The notes beneath the pieces are model-generated. The model did no database searches, was not told the DNA's origin, and saw only the letters and a program-made list of their open reading frames with translations. Shown here in pieces: positions 8,708 through 18,514 of a stretch of 64,000 bases of DNA. The stretch is from Clostridium sartagoforme (lineage in GTDB: Bacteria > Bacillota > Clostridia > Clostridiales > Clostridiaceae). Within the stretch, counting starts at the first letter, position 1; every line of letters starts with the position of its first letter. Both the position numbers and the translations under genes were made by a program. The stretch is from NCBI RefSeq assembly GCF_004794105.1, contig NZ_SRYR01000001.1, forward strand, positions 620,001 to 684,000, written 5' to 3'.

Positions 8708-10657
8708 ATGAGTACTGAGATAATGAAGGGATATGACGTTACAGATTTAACTTCCTTAGAAAAGCTTGAACCAGTTAGAGTAAGACCAGGAATGTATATT
8801 GGTTCTACAGGAAGCAAGGGATTACATCACTGTATATGGGAAGTTCTAGATAATGCTATAGATGAAATATCAAACGGTTATGGAGATAAAGCTACAATAA
8901 TTATTAATAGAGATAAAAGTATAACTGTAGTAGATAATGGGAGAGGTATTCCAACAGGTATTCATCCAACTAAGAAAAAATCAGGAGTTGAGATGGTCTT
9001 TACAGAACTTCATACTGGAGGAAAGTTTAATAATAAAAATTATAAAACTTCAGGAGGTCTTCATGGTGTTGGAGCTGCAGTAGTAAATGCATTATCTTCT
9101 TGGCTTGAAGTTGAAGTTCATCAAAATGGAAATATATATAAACAAAGATTTGAACATGCATATGATAAAGAGCTTAAAAGAATTATGCCGGGAACACCGG
9201 TAACTAAACTTGATATTGTTGGCAAAAGCAAGGAAACAGGAACTAAAGTTACTTTTATGCCAGATAAAGAAGTGTTTTCAAGTATAGATTTTAAAGTTGA
9301 TATTATAGATGAGAGATTACAAGAGTTAGCCTTTCAAAATAAGGGAATTCATTTAGAACTTATAGATTTAAGGAAAGAAGAAGAATTTAGAAAGGAATAT
9401 TACTCTGAAAGAGGGCTTTTAGATTTTATTGAATATTTAAATGAAAGTAAAACTGTATTACATCAAGTACCAATATATTTTGAAGGTGAAAAAACAGTGA
9501 ATAATATACAAATGTTTGGTGAAGTATGTATTCAATTTACTGACTCTTCTACAGAGAATATAGCAAGCTATGTAAATAATATTCCTACTACAGAAGCTGG
9601 AACTCATGAAACAGGATTTAAAACAGGAATGACAAGAGCTTTTAAAGAAGGTGCGAAGAAACTTGGATTATTAAAAGAAAAAGATAAAGAATTTGAAGGT
9701 GATGATCTAAGAGAAGGTATGACTGCAATAGTAAGAATAAAAATTACTAATCCTATCTTTGAAGGACAAACAAAAACTAAGCTTGGATCAGCTGAAGCTT
9801 ATACAATGATGAATGATTTAGCTTATACAAAGTTTAGTGAGTGGATAGAAGATAGCAAAGAAGTAGCTACTATGATAATAAATAATGCACTTCAAGCAGC
9901 TCAAAGAAGAGAAAAGATAAAGAAAATAAATGAAGCTGAAAAGAAAAAAGTAGGTAAGGGAACAGCACCTCTTGCAGGTAAGGTAGCAGTATGTACTTTA
10001 AAAGATAATACTGTAAATGAATTTATAGTAGTTGAGGGTGACTCAGCTGGTGGTTCTGCTAAGCAAGCAAGAGATAGAAGATTCCAAACTATTATGCCTT
10101 CTAAAGGTAAGATAATGAATACTGAAAAGCAAAAATTAGAAAATGTATTAGCTTCAGAAGAGCTTAAGATATTTAATACTGCTTTAGGTACAGGAACTTT
10201 AGATAATTACAGAGAAGAAGATTTAAAATATGATAAGATTATAATTATGAGTGATGCTGACGTAGATGGTTACCATATTAGAACATTATGGATGACTTAT
10301 GTATATAGATATATGAAACCTTTAATTTCAAATGGACATCTTTACTTAGCTCAACCACCATTATATAAGGTTTATAAAAATGTTAAGGGTAAAGAAGTTC
10401 ATAAGTATGCTTATAGCGATGATGAACTAGAAAGTGTAAAGAAAGAAATTGGTAAAGGTGCACTTATTCAAAGATATAAAGGGCTTGGAGAAATGAATCC
10501 AGATCAATTATGGGAAACTACATTAAACCCTGAAACAAGAACTTTACTTCAAGTAACTATAGAAGATGCTGCTAAGGCAGAAAAAATGGTTTCTTTACTT
10601 ATGGGAGATATAGTTGAACCGAGAAAAGCTTATATGTATAAGTATGGAGAATTTTAA
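8708..10657 (+). CDS. parE: DNA topoisomerase IV subunit B
   Basis: A 649-residue type IIA topoisomerase ATPase subunit, partner of the following parC. Domains in order: GHKL ATPase (EVLDNAIDE, DNGRGIP, GGLHGVGAAVVNALS), transducer, and Toprim with EGDSAGG (Glu443) and DADVDG (Asp516, Asp518) metal ligands. The start has GGAGG immediately upstream. GyrB and ParE are close relatives. I call ParE because the downstream A subunit lacks a GyrA box and the region holds no dnaA-recF origin neighbours, where clostridial gyrB usually lies. Confidence 0.85.
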   Translation: MSTEIMKGYDVTDLTSLEKLEPVRVRPGMYIGSTGSKGLHHCIWEVLDNAIDEISNGYGDKATIIINRDKSITVVDNGRGIPTGIHPTKKKSGVEMVFTELHTGGKFNNKNYKTSGGLHGVGAAVVNALSSWLEVEVHQNGNIYKQRFEHAYDKELKRIMPGTPVTKLDIVGKSKETGTKVTFMPDKEVFSSIDFKVDIIDERLQELAFQNKGIHLELIDLRKEEEFRKEYYSERGLLDFIEYLNESKTVLHQVPIYFEGEKTVNNIQMFGEVCIQFTDSSTENIASYVNNIPTTEAGTHETGFKTGMTRAFKEGAKKLGLLKEKDKEFEGDDLREGMTAIVRIKITNPIFEGQTKTKLGSAEAYTMMNDLAYTKFSEWIEDSKEVATMIINNALQAAQRREKIKKINEAEKKKVGKGTAPLAGKVAVCTLKDNTVNEFIVVEGDSAGGSAKQARDRRFQTIMPSKGKIMNTEKQKLENVLASEELKIFNTALGTGTLDNYREEDLKYDKIIIMSDADVDGYHIRTLWMTYVYRYMKPLISNGHLYLAQPPLYKVYKNVKGKEVHKYAYSDDELESVKKEIGKGALIQRYKGLGEMNPDQLWETTLNPETRTLLQVTIEDAAKAEKMVSLLMGDIVEPRKAYMYKYGEF

Positions 10658-10678
10658 TAAAGGAATTGGAGAAGAGAT

Positions 10679-13588
10679 ATGGCTAAGAAAATAAATGAAA
10701 TACCAAAGGATAATAATATTATAACTGTTCCTTTAGAAGAGGCTATGCCTGATAATTACTTACCTTATGCTATTGAAGTTGCAAAAGATAGAGCACTTCC
10801 TGATGTGAGGGATGGATTAAAGCCTGTTCATAGAAGAATATTATATGGAGCTTATCAATTAAAGGCTTTTCCTGATAGACCTTATTATAAATCTGCAAGA
10901 ATAGTTGGGGATATCTTAGGTAAATACCATCCTCATGGAGATACTTCAGTTTATGATGCTATGGTAATAATGGCTCAAAACTTCTCAACAAGAGAAACTT
11001 TAATAGATGGTCATGGTAACTGGGGATCAATGGATGGTGATGGAGCCGCTGCCATGAGATATACAGAAGCAAGACTTGCTCCTATAGCTATGGAAATGCT
11101 AAGAGATATTGATAAAGATACAGTAGATATGATTCCTAACTATTCTGATAGTGAAATGGAGCCCAAGGTATTACCAAGTAGATATCCAAATCTTTTGGTA
11201 AATGGAACTTTTGGTATAGCGGTAGGACTTGCAACTAATATACCTCCACATAATTTAGGAGAAGTAACTGAAGGTGTATTAGCCTATATAGATAATAATG
11301 AAATTACTACTAAGGAATTGATGAATTATATAAAGGGACCAGATTTACCTACAGGAGGAATTCTAATAGGTGAAAACTCAATTCTACAAGCTTATGAAAC
11401 TGGTGAAGGTAAGGTTACTTTAAGAGCTAAAACTTCTATTGAAAAAATTGAAAATGGAAGACTTGGAATAGTAATTACAGAATTCCCTTATAGAAGAAAT
11501 AAGGCGAAGTTACTTCAAACTATATCTGAAATGACAGGTGATAAAAAGCATGCCAAGGCTTTAGAAGCTATTACAGATATAAGAGATGAATCAGATAGAA
11601 CAGGTGTAAGGGCAGTTATTGAACTTAGAAAATCTGCTGATTATGACGTAGCAGATAAGGTTCTTAAATATTTATTTAAAAGAACTGATCTCCAATGCAA
11701 CTTAAGTTTTAATATGGTTGCTTTAGCTAATGGTAAACCACTAACTATGGGAATAAAGACTATAATTGGTCATTATGTTAATCATCAGAAGGAAATAGTA
11801 ACTAGAAGAACTAGAAAGGAACTTGAAACTGCTGAAAAGAGATTCCATATAGTTGAAGGTTTTATTAAAGCAATAGATATTTTAGATGAAATAATAAAAA
11901 CTATAAGAGAATCTAAATCTAAGAAAGATGCATCAGTAAATCTTGTTGAGAAATATGGGTTTACTGAATTACAAGCAGAAGCAATTCTTGAGTTAATGTT
12001 ATATAGATTAACAGGACTTGAAATTAAGGTTTTCCAAAAAGAATATGCTGAGCTTGAAAAAACTATAAAAAGACTTAAGAAAATTTTATCAGAAGAAAAA
12101 GAACTTTTAAAAGTTGTAAAAAGTGAACTTAAGGAAGTTTCAGATAAATATGGTTCTGAGAGAAAAACAGAAATAATTAAAGATGATAGTGAAGCTAAGA
12201 TAGATGTAGAAGAACTTATAATAGTAGAAGATGTTATGATGACCTTATCTAAGGATGGGTTTATTAAAAGAATTCCTTTAAAGACCTTTAATAGATTAAG
12301 TGCAAAGCCTGAGGATATAGAATATAGAGAAGGTGATGAGCTTAAATTATTATTTAAATCCAATACTACCGAAAGTATTATTATATTTACTAATAGAGGT
12401 AATATGTATCAAACTAAGGGAATAAATATTGTAGAAGCTAAGTGGAAGGACAAAGGGGAAAGACTAGACAAGGTTATTAAAACTTTAAACTTAGAAGATG
12501 AATCAATAGTTTATGCAACATCAGTAGATAACTTTATGCCAAGTAAATATATTCAGTTTGTTACTTCTAAGGGTGGAATTAAAAAGAGCTCCTTAGATAA
12601 GTTCCAAACTAACTATTCTAAGCTTCAAGCTATTAAGCTTAAGGATAATGATGAAGTTATAGATGTAACTATATTAGAAGGTGAAGAAAGAACGGAATTT
12701 GCTGCTTTTGAGACTAGTGAAGGTTTAAGCTTTAATATAAGTCTTCCTGAATTAGAGGATTTACCAAGAAATATTTTACCTATATCACTATTTAACTTAA
12801 CTCCAAAAGATAAGGTTACAAAGGTAGAATACGTTGATAAAATAGAATATATTGACTTCTCAATTGGAGTAACAGCAAAAGGAAACTTTAAAGGATTTAA
12901 TAGTGTTAGAAAGAATGATAGCTTAAAAGTTACAACAAATTCTTTAAGTGATATATTATTATTCACAAATATGGGAAAAGTATTTAAGGTACCGGCTTTC
13001 TTATTATCGAATATAAATAAAGAAGAAATACCTTTAAATAAGGTTATTGACAATCTTGATAAGGGTGAAAAGGTAATTAAGTTAATAAGCTGTAGTGATT
13101 ATAATAATAAGTTTGTCTTCTTCTTTAGTAAAAAAGGAATGGTTAAGAAAACTAGTTTGAAGGAGTTTGAAGGAAGTTATATTGCTCAAAGCTCTTATAA
13201 GTTTAAGTATGATAATGATGAGTTAATTTCTGTAGAGTTATACAGTGAAGATGATGTTGAAATGATTATAATTACTAAAAAGGGTATGGCTATTAGGTTC
13301 TTATCTAATAATATTAATCCTATGGGTAAAATTGCTGCAGGAGTAACAGGCATTAGTTTAAGAGAAGATGATGAAGCTATACTTGGAAAGCTAATCTTTA
13401 TATCATCAAATGGAAGTCCAAAAAATTCGGAAATAGCTTTAACTTCATTAGATAAATTAACTTTAGTAACTAAGAATAAAGAAAAGAAGGAAGTCTTTAT
13501 TGAAGATATAAAGCTTCAAAATAGAGCAGGAAAAGGCGGTAGTGTAATGACTATGCTTCTTGAAGATGAAATTAAAGAAATAAATTAA
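10679..13588 (+). CDS. parC: DNA topoisomerase IV subunit A
   Basis: A 969-residue breakage-reunion subunit. The catalytic tyrosine is Tyr128 in MRYTEARL. The quinolone-determining region reads [12 protein letters not shown], with Thr89 where GyrA usually has Ser83 (39 residues before the tyrosine, as in GyrA). The C-terminal propeller starts near residue 520. The place where GyrA carries QRRGGRG after 'PLSTY' here has [14 protein letters not shown], so no GyrA box, supporting ParC. A weak NRAGKGG phrase appears only at the extreme C-terminus. The protein is longer than the roughly 800 residues of many ParCs. It follows parE by 21 bases. Confidence 0.85.
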   Translation: MAKKINEIPKDNNIITVPLEEAMPDNYLPYAIEVAKDRALPDVRDGLKPVHRRILYGAYQLKAFPDRPYYKSARIVGDILGKYHPHGDTSVYDAMVIMAQNFSTRETLIDGHGNWGSMDGDGAAAMRYTEARLAPIAMEMLRDIDKDTVDMIPNYSDSEMEPKVLPSRYPNLLVNGTFGIAVGLATNIPPHNLGEVTEGVLAYIDNNEITTKELMNYIKGPDLPTGGILIGENSILQAYETGEGKVTLRAKTSIEKIENGRLGIVITEFPYRRNKAKLLQTISEMTGDKKHAKALEAITDIRDESDRTGVRAVIELRKSADYDVADKVLKYLFKRTDLQCNLSFNMVALANGKPLTMGIKTIIGHYVNHQKEIVTRRTRKELETAEKRFHIVEGFIKAIDILDEIIKTIRESKSKKDASVNLVEKYGFTELQAEAILELMLYRLTGLEIKVFQKEYAELEKTIKRLKKILSEEKELLKVVKSELKEVSDKYGSERKTEIIKDDSEAKIDVEELIIVEDVMMTLSKDGFIKRIPLKTFNRLSAKPEDIEYREGDELKLLFKSNTTESIIIFTNRGNMYQTKGINIVEAKWKDKGERLDKVIKTLNLEDESIVYATSVDNFMPSKYIQFVTSKGGIKKSSLDKFQTNYSKLQAIKLKDNDEVIDVTILEGEERTEFAAFETSEGLSFNISLPELEDLPRNILPISLFNLTPKDKVTKVEYVDKIEYIDFSIGVTAKGNFKGFNSVRKNDSLKVTTNSLSDILLFTNMGKVFKVPAFLLSNINKEEIPLNKVIDNLDKGEKVIKLISCSDYNNKFVFFFSKKGMVKKTSLKEFEGSYIAQSSYKFKYDNDELISVELYSEDDVEMIIITKKGMAIRFLSNNINPMGKIAAGVTGISLREDDEAILGKLIFISSNGSPKNSEIALTSLDKLTLVTKNKEKKEVFIEDIKLQNRAGKGGSVMTMLLEDEIKEIN

Positions 13589-13633
13589 GTGCCAGCGCAG
13601 GAATTGTTAACTGAAAAAAAGGAGGGTTTTGTA

Positions 13634-14173
13634 ATGAGAGTTGCTATTTTACTAGCAAATGGATTTGAAACATTAGAGGGTTTAACAGTAGTAGATATTT
13701 TAAGAAGAGCTGAAGTTGAGTGTACTACCTTTGCTCTTGAAGGATTAGAAGTAAAAACTTCTCATAATATTGTTGTTAAAGCTGATAAAAATATTATGGA
13801 TGAAGAAATAAAAAAATATGATTTTATAGTATTACCAGGTGGAATGCCAGGGGCTAAAAATTTAAGAGATAATGATAGAGTTATTGAGCTAATAAAAGAG
13901 TTTAATAATAAAAATAAATATATATGTGCAATATGTGCAGGTCCAATATCTTTAGCAAAGGCTGGGATTGTGGAAGGTAGAAATTTAACATGTTATCCAG
14001 GATTTGAAGATGAAATGGGAAATATTAATTATAAAAAAGATTTAGTTGTAGTTGATGGAAATATAATAACGGGAAGAGGTCCGGCAGCAGCAATACCTTT
14101 TGCCTTTGAAATTTTATCTAAAATAGATGCTGAAAAGGTAGAAAAGATAAAATCAGCAATGCTTTTAGACTAA
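13634..14173 (+). CDS. DJ-1/PfpI family protein (ThiJ/YajL group)
   Basis: A 179-residue cytosolic protein of the DJ-1 superfamily. Glu15 (FETLE) and the nucleophile-elbow Cys101 (ICAICAGP) form the conserved pair. A second cysteine stands at 98. Relatives are described as protein/nucleotide deglycases or glyoxalases, an attribution that is debated. The start at 13634 has GGAGGG upstream. The frame stays open upstream to a GTG right behind parC, but that lacks a binding site. It is followed 16 bases later by recJ. Confidence 0.85.
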   Translation: MRVAILLANGFETLEGLTVVDILRRAEVECTTFALEGLEVKTSHNIVVKADKNIMDEEIKKYDFIVLPGGMPGAKNLRDNDRVIELIKEFNNKNKYICAICAGPISLAKAGIVEGRNLTCYPGFEDEMGNINYKKDLVVVDGNIITGRGPAAAIPFAFEILSKIDAEKVEKIKSAMLLD

Positions 14174-14189
14174 TATAATAGGTGTAATA

Positions 14190-15977
14190 ATGAAAGAAAA
14201 TTGGATACTAACAAATAAGAAAGAGAGCTTTTTAAAGCTCTCTAATTCCATAGAGGAAAATCCTTTGGTTTTAAGGTTACTAGCTAATAGAGGTATTGAT
14301 GATATTAATTTAGCTAAGAGATTTTTATATGGAACAGTGAAAGATATGTATGATGGATACTTAATGAAAGATATGAAAAAAGGAGTATCCATTATAAAAA
14401 ATGCTATAGAAAATAATAAAAAAATAATAATTTATGGCGATTATGATTGTGATGGAGTTAATAGCACTACAATTTTATATAAAGCTTTAAAAAAAGTTAA
14501 TGCAAACTATAGCTACTATATCCCAAATAGGGAAGAAGAAGGCTATGGAATGCATAGTGGAAGAATAAGAAAGCTTAAAGAAGAAGGCTATGAAGTCATT
14601 TTAACTTGTGATAATGGAATTTCTGCTTTTGAACAAGTTGAAATAGCAAAAGAATTAAATATGGAAGTTGTAATAACTGACCATCATGATATTCCTATAA
14701 GGGAAAATGAAGATGGAGCATTAGTTAAAAGTATTCCTATAGCAGATGCTGTTATTAATCCAAAGAGAAGTGACTGTAACTATCCATTTAAGATGCTTTG
14801 TGGAGCAGGAATTGCATTGAAATTTTCAAAATGTCTTTTTGATGAGTTTAATATTGAAGAAGAGGCAATAATGGATTTATTTCAGTTTGCAGCTATTGCA
14901 ACAGTTTGTGATGTAGTAGATTTAGTTGATGAAAATAGAATAATAGTAAAAAAAGGATTAGAGCTTCTAAATAATACGAAGAATTTAGGAATACTAGAAC
15001 TTAAGAAATCTACAGGATTATTTGATAAGAAATTAGAAGAATATCATTTAGGATTTGTAATAGGACCTTGTATTAATGCTACAGGAAGATTAGAAACAGC
15101 TGACCTTTCAGTAGAACTACTTATTACAGAAGATGAAAATAGAGCAAAGGCTTTAGCTAACCAATTAAGTGAACTTAATTCTATAAGACAAGATCTTACT
15201 AAGGAAAGTACGGAGAGAGTGCTAAGAAGCTTAGATAATGAACTTAAAAAAGATGATAAGGTTATTGTAGTATATGATAAAGATATTCATGAAAGTATAG
15301 CAGGAATAGTAGCTGGTAGAATAAAAGAAAAGTATAACCTGCCTTGTATAGTATTAACTGGTGCTAAAGAAATGCCTAAAGGATCAGCAAGATCCATTGA
15401 AGGATATAATATTACAGAAGAGCTAAGTAAGTGCAAAGAGCTTATAGAGAAGTTTGGTGGGCATCCAATGGCAGCTGGATTATCTTTAAAAGAAGAAAAT
15501 ATAGATACTCTTAGAAGAAGATTAAATGAAAATTGTCATTTAACTGATGAAGATGTTGTTCCTATAGTAAAAATTGATTTACCATTAAGTTTAAATTATT
15601 TAAATGAGGAATTAATAGCAGTAGTTGAAGATTTAAGGCCTTTTGGTAAAGGAAATCCAAGTCCACTTTTTGCAGTTAAGGATTTAAATATAGAAAGAAT
15701 GTGGCTTTTAGGTAAAGAAAAAAACTTCTTGAAACTTAGGTTTAGTTTTTATAAAAATGAAAGAAAGCTTTATATAGATGGAGTAACTTTTGATAAATTA
15801 GAGGATTTCAGAGAAAGTTTTATTGGAATTTATGGAGAAGATAAATATATAGAAGCAGCTGAAACTAGTTTTTTAAATATTAAGGCTGATGTTATATATT
15901 ATCCTAGTATAAATGAGTTTAAGGGAAGTAGAACGGTCCAAATGAATATTAAGAATATAAGATTAAAAACTATATAG
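14190..15977 (+). CDS. recJ: Single-stranded-DNA-specific exonuclease RecJ
   Basis: A 595-residue 5'-3' single-strand DNA exonuclease used in recombination and mismatch repair. Motif I is YGDYDCDGVNS (Asp84, Asp86, Asp88) and motif III is the DHH signature TDHHDIP (164-166). Then follow DNGISA, GPCINATGRLETAD and the DHHA1 motif GGHPMAAG with the C-terminal OB-like domain. Length is near the family norm. It is probably the last gene of a run from parE, with transcription ending in the hairpin-rich 16069-16247 segment facing the leftward spore gene. Confidence 0.95.
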   Translation: MKENWILTNKKESFLKLSNSIEENPLVLRLLANRGIDDINLAKRFLYGTVKDMYDGYLMKDMKKGVSIIKNAIENNKKIIIYGDYDCDGVNSTTILYKALKKVNANYSYYIPNREEEGYGMHSGRIRKLKEEGYEVILTCDNGISAFEQVEIAKELNMEVVITDHHDIPIRENEDGALVKSIPIADAVINPKRSDCNYPFKMLCGAGIALKFSKCLFDEFNIEEEAIMDLFQFAAIATVCDVVDLVDENRIIVKKGLELLNNTKNLGILELKKSTGLFDKKLEEYHLGFVIGPCINATGRLETADLSVELLITEDENRAKALANQLSELNSIRQDLTKESTERVLRSLDNELKKDDKVIVVYDKDIHESIAGIVAGRIKEKYNLPCIVLTGAKEMPKGSARSIEGYNITEELSKCKELIEKFGGHPMAAGLSLKEENIDTLRRRLNENCHLTDEDVVPIVKIDLPLSLNYLNEELIAVVEDLRPFGKGNPSPLFAVKDLNIERMWLLGKEKNFLKLRFSFYKNERKLYIDGVTFDKLEDFRESFIGIYGEDKYIEAAETSFLNIKADVIYYPSINEFKGSRTVQMNIKNIRLKTI

Positions 15978-16068
15978 AGTTAATATAGAGAGTATATACT
16001 AAAGATTTAGGATATAATTTATAACAGATAAAAGTTATAAAGTACATTGAAAAAGACAATAAAAATTA

Positions 16069-16247
16069 TAAAGGAGCCTTCACACAAAAGTAATAATCAG
16101 AAATTTTAAAATTAAAAATTTATAATGAATGAAGCAATTTGCAAAAAATTACTTAGAAAATATTTTTCAAAACTCATTTAAGAGTTTTTTCATTAATTTT
16201 TAATTCTTCATTTTTCATTATTATTTGTGTTAGGGCTCCTCTTTTTT
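16069..16247. repeat. Long imperfect inverted repeat between convergent genes
   Basis: The left arm AAAGGAGCCTTCACACAAAA (from 16070) is matched by a right arm that ends GTGTTAGGGCTCCTCTTTTT (to about 16247). Inside are 'ataatgaatgaag' and 'ttaattcttcatttttcatt', reverse-complement relatives of the dispersed repeat, and the small hairpin AAACTC-atttaa-GAGTTT. It lies between recJ (+) and the spore protein gene (-) and probably terminates both. Confidence 0.5.
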
Positions 16248-16272
16248 AGTTAAATTGAATAACAATTAAAAA

Positions 16273-16455
16273 CTACTTTATAGAGTTTTCATATTGTTCT
16301 ACCATTCTCTTAACCATTTCTCCACCAACGCTTCCGCATTGTTTTGAAGAAAGGTCTCCATTATAGTCTGAGAAAGGTACTCCAATTTCATTAGCTACTT
16401 CATTTTTGAATTTAGCTAATCCATTTTTTGCTTCTGGTACTAACTTTGTTGCCAT
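16273..16455 (-). CDS. Small acid-soluble spore protein, alpha/beta type
   Basis: A 60-residue DNA-binding spore protein that coats and protects the chromosome of dormant spores. The family pattern is clear: NEVANEIGVPFSDYNGDLS and the C-terminal SVGGEMVKRMVEQYE. Cys replaces the usual Asn of QNGSVGG (here KQCGSVGG). The ATG at 16455 is chosen over a GTG at 16464 because AGGAGGTGA overlaps the latter. A sigma-G promoter would be expected but I cannot point to a convincing one. It shows that the organism forms spores. Confidence 0.93.
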   Translation of the reverse strand: MATKLVPEAKNGLAKFKNEVANEIGVPFSDYNGDLSSKQCGSVGGEMVKRMVEQYENSIK

Positions 16456-16665
16456 TATTGTCACCTCCTTTTATCTTTGTAGAAATAGCTTGTGTATTTT
16501 TTAAGAAAATATTATATGTAAGTTAAGGAAAATGGACATAATAGTGGAAGGTAAGAATAAATTAAAATTAGAAAATAACATTTAAAAAGAAAAAGATAAT
16601 ATGTTATAGTGAAATAGTGTTTAAGTTGTAATTTAAAATTGATGGTTTTATTAAGGAGTGGTTTT

Positions 16666-17751
16666 ATGAATAAATACAAAATTATTATGACTGGAGGGGG
16701 AACTGCTGGTCATGTAACTCCAAATTTGGCTTTAGTTCCTAAATTAAAGGAAAAGGGATTTGAAATTAAATATATTGGAAGTAAAGATGGTATAGAAAAA
16801 GAGATAATAAATGATGCGAAAATTCCTTACTTTGAAATATCATCAGGAAAACTTAGAAGATATTTTGATATGAAAAACTTTACTGATCCTTTTAAGGTTA
16901 TGAAGGGTGTAATAGAGGCTAATAAAATACTAAAAAGGGAAAAACCAAATGTGATTTTTTCAAAGGGTGGATTTGTTGCTGTACCAGTTGTAATAGCGGC
17001 TTCAATGAGGAAAATTCCTGTTGTATCACATGAGTCAGATTTAACACCGGGACTTGCAAATAAAATATCCTCTCCTTTTTGTGATAAGCTTTGTGTGACT
17101 TTTAGAGAAAGTTTAAAATATGTAAAAGATAATAAAGGTGTTCTAACTGGAACTCCAATAAGAGAAGAAATATTAAGAGGCAATTCTCTTAAAGGAAAAG
17201 AACTATGTGGATTTAAGGATAATAAAGAAATACTATTAGTAATAGGTGGGAGTCTAGGAGCAAAGAGTATTAACGATGCAGTTAGAAAAAATTTAAAGGA
17301 ACTTTTAAAAAACTTTAACATAATTCATATTTGCGGTAAGGGCAATTTATATGAAGGTTTATTAAATATTAATGGGTATAAGCAATTTGATTATGTAAAA
17401 GAAGAGCTTCCTAATCTTTTAAAGGCTTCTGATTTAATTATATCGAGAGCAGGAGCAAATGTGATTTTTGAACTTCTTGCTTTAAAGAAACCAACCTTAC
17501 TTATTCCATTATCAAAGAAAATAAGTAGGGGAGACCAAATATTAAACGCTAATTCTTTTGAAAAAGAAGGCTTCTCACTAGTTTTAGATGAAGATGAAAT
17601 GATGGAAGATAACAAAAAATTAATTAACAAATTAGATGAATTAAGAGAGAAGAAAGCAGTACTAGTGCAAAATATGAATAATAGCGGCATTAGTAACGGT
17701 GTTGATGCAATTTTAGGAGTAATAACAAAAAGCATTGAGTTAAACAAATAA
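16666..17751 (+). CDS. murG: UDP-GlcNAc transferase MurG (lipid II synthesis)
   Basis: A 361-residue peripheral membrane glycosyltransferase that adds GlcNAc to lipid I to make lipid II. The N-terminal loop is [14 protein letters not shown] (from Gly10). The acceptor-side motif is [12 protein letters not shown], where many MurGs have HEQN. The donor-binding segment [22 protein letters not shown] is the family hallmark. The ATG at 16666 follows AAGGAG. An in-frame TTG at 16639 lacks one. It stands alone here, not in the usual mur/fts cluster. Confidence 0.92.
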   Translation: MNKYKIIMTGGGTAGHVTPNLALVPKLKEKGFEIKYIGSKDGIEKEIINDAKIPYFEISSGKLRRYFDMKNFTDPFKVMKGVIEANKILKREKPNVIFSKGGFVAVPVVIAASMRKIPVVSHESDLTPGLANKISSPFCDKLCVTFRESLKYVKDNKGVLTGTPIREEILRGNSLKGKELCGFKDNKEILLVIGGSLGAKSINDAVRKNLKELLKNFNIIHICGKGNLYEGLLNINGYKQFDYVKEELPNLLKASDLIISRAGANVIFELLALKKPTLLIPLSKKISRGDQILNANSFEKEGFSLVLDEDEMMEDNKKLINKLDELREKKAVLVQNMNNSGISNGVDAILGVITKSIELNK

Positions 17752-17808
17752 AATGGGACCTTATTTAATTAAGAGGACAATATTGTTCTGATATAGGACC
17801 TTAAAAAC

Positions 17809-17836
17809 TTGCAAAAAAAAAATAGTGTTATATAAT
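17809..17836 (+). promoter_or_regulatory. Promoter for the flavodoxin gene
   Basis: TTGCAA (17809-17814), 16-base A-rich spacer, TATAAT (17831-17836). It is placed about 75 bases before the start codon. Confidence 0.55.
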
Positions 17837-17914
17837 AAAATAGTAAGTGTAAAAATAGGTAATATATATCCGAAATATTTGACTATTTTGGTCGAAGGAT
17901 GAGGTGGGGTATTT

Positions 17915-18340
17915 ATGAAAAAAGTTTCTATTATCTATTGGAGTAATGGAGGAAATGTAGAAGTTTTAGCAAATTCAATTTTAGAAGGTGCAAAAGCACA
18001 GGGGGCAGAAGTTAATATTAAATATGTTCGCGATGCTAAAATTGAAGATGTTACAGAAGCTGATGCTATTGCTTTCGGAAGTCCATCAATGGATAACAAT
18101 AGGATTGAACAACTAGAAATGGAACCCTTTATAAGCCAATTCAAATTGTTACCTAACAAACAAAAGAAGATAGTATTATTTGGATCATATGGATGGGATG
18201 ATGGGAAATTCATGGTTGACTGGGTTCAACGTATGAAGGACTACGACTTTGATGTTGTAGATTACATCGCAGTTAAAGAATCACCAAGTGAAGATGAAAT
18301 ATTAAAGTCTAAACAAATGGGTGGAGTTTTAGCTAAATAA
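17915..18340 (+). CDS. Flavodoxin (short-chain)
   Basis: A 141-residue FMN electron carrier. The family begins with a beta strand and a phosphate-binding loop, here IIYWSNGGNVEVLA, with Ser/Asn-Gly replacing the common TGNT. The FMN-flanking loops are FGSPSMDNN and LFGSYGWDDGKF. Length is normal for short-chain flavodoxins. The ribosome binding site is GAGGTGGGG. It lies directly upstream of the pyruvate:ferredoxin/flavodoxin oxidoreductase gene, a plausible redox partner, though each gene seems to have its own promoter. Confidence 0.9.
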   Translation: MKKVSIIYWSNGGNVEVLANSILEGAKAQGAEVNIKYVRDAKIEDVTEADAIAFGSPSMDNNRIEQLEMEPFISQFKLLPNKQKKIVLFGSYGWDDGKFMVDWVQRMKDYDFDVVDYIAVKESPSEDEILKSKQMGGVLAK

Positions 18341-18447
18341 ATTCTTTGAGTACAGTAATGCTAAGGGGAAGGATTTTAAGGTACTTATTATAGGGGGTAA
18401 GTATTTTAAAAAAGTAAAAATAAACTTTTAACAATTTATTTAATCGA

Positions 18448-18478
18448 AATACAGAAATTTCTGTATTAAGCCTATTAT
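18448..18478 (+). promoter_or_regulatory. 20-base perfect palindrome at the nifJ promoter
   Basis: AATACAGAAATTTCTGTATT (18448-18467) is its own reverse complement. A -10-like TATTAT follows at 18473-18478, so the palindrome would cover the -35 region and spacer. It does not match the Rex consensus and only weakly resembles CodY. The regulator is unknown. Confidence 0.4.
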
Positions 18479-18514
18479 AAAATTTTTATATATAAGGAAG
18501 AGAGGTCAAACACG

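Noticed and set aside
11785..12363. 192-codon open frame on the minus strand inside parC
   Set aside because: It lies antisense to an intact conserved gene, has no ribosome binding site, and its Ser/Leu/Phe-rich product is the usual mirror of AT-rich coding DNA.
8708..13588. Reading the pair as gyrB-gyrA
   Set aside because: The A subunit has no GyrA box at the first blade of its propeller and no dnaA/recF neighbours are present. Topoisomerase IV fits better, although ParE and GyrB alone are hard to separate.
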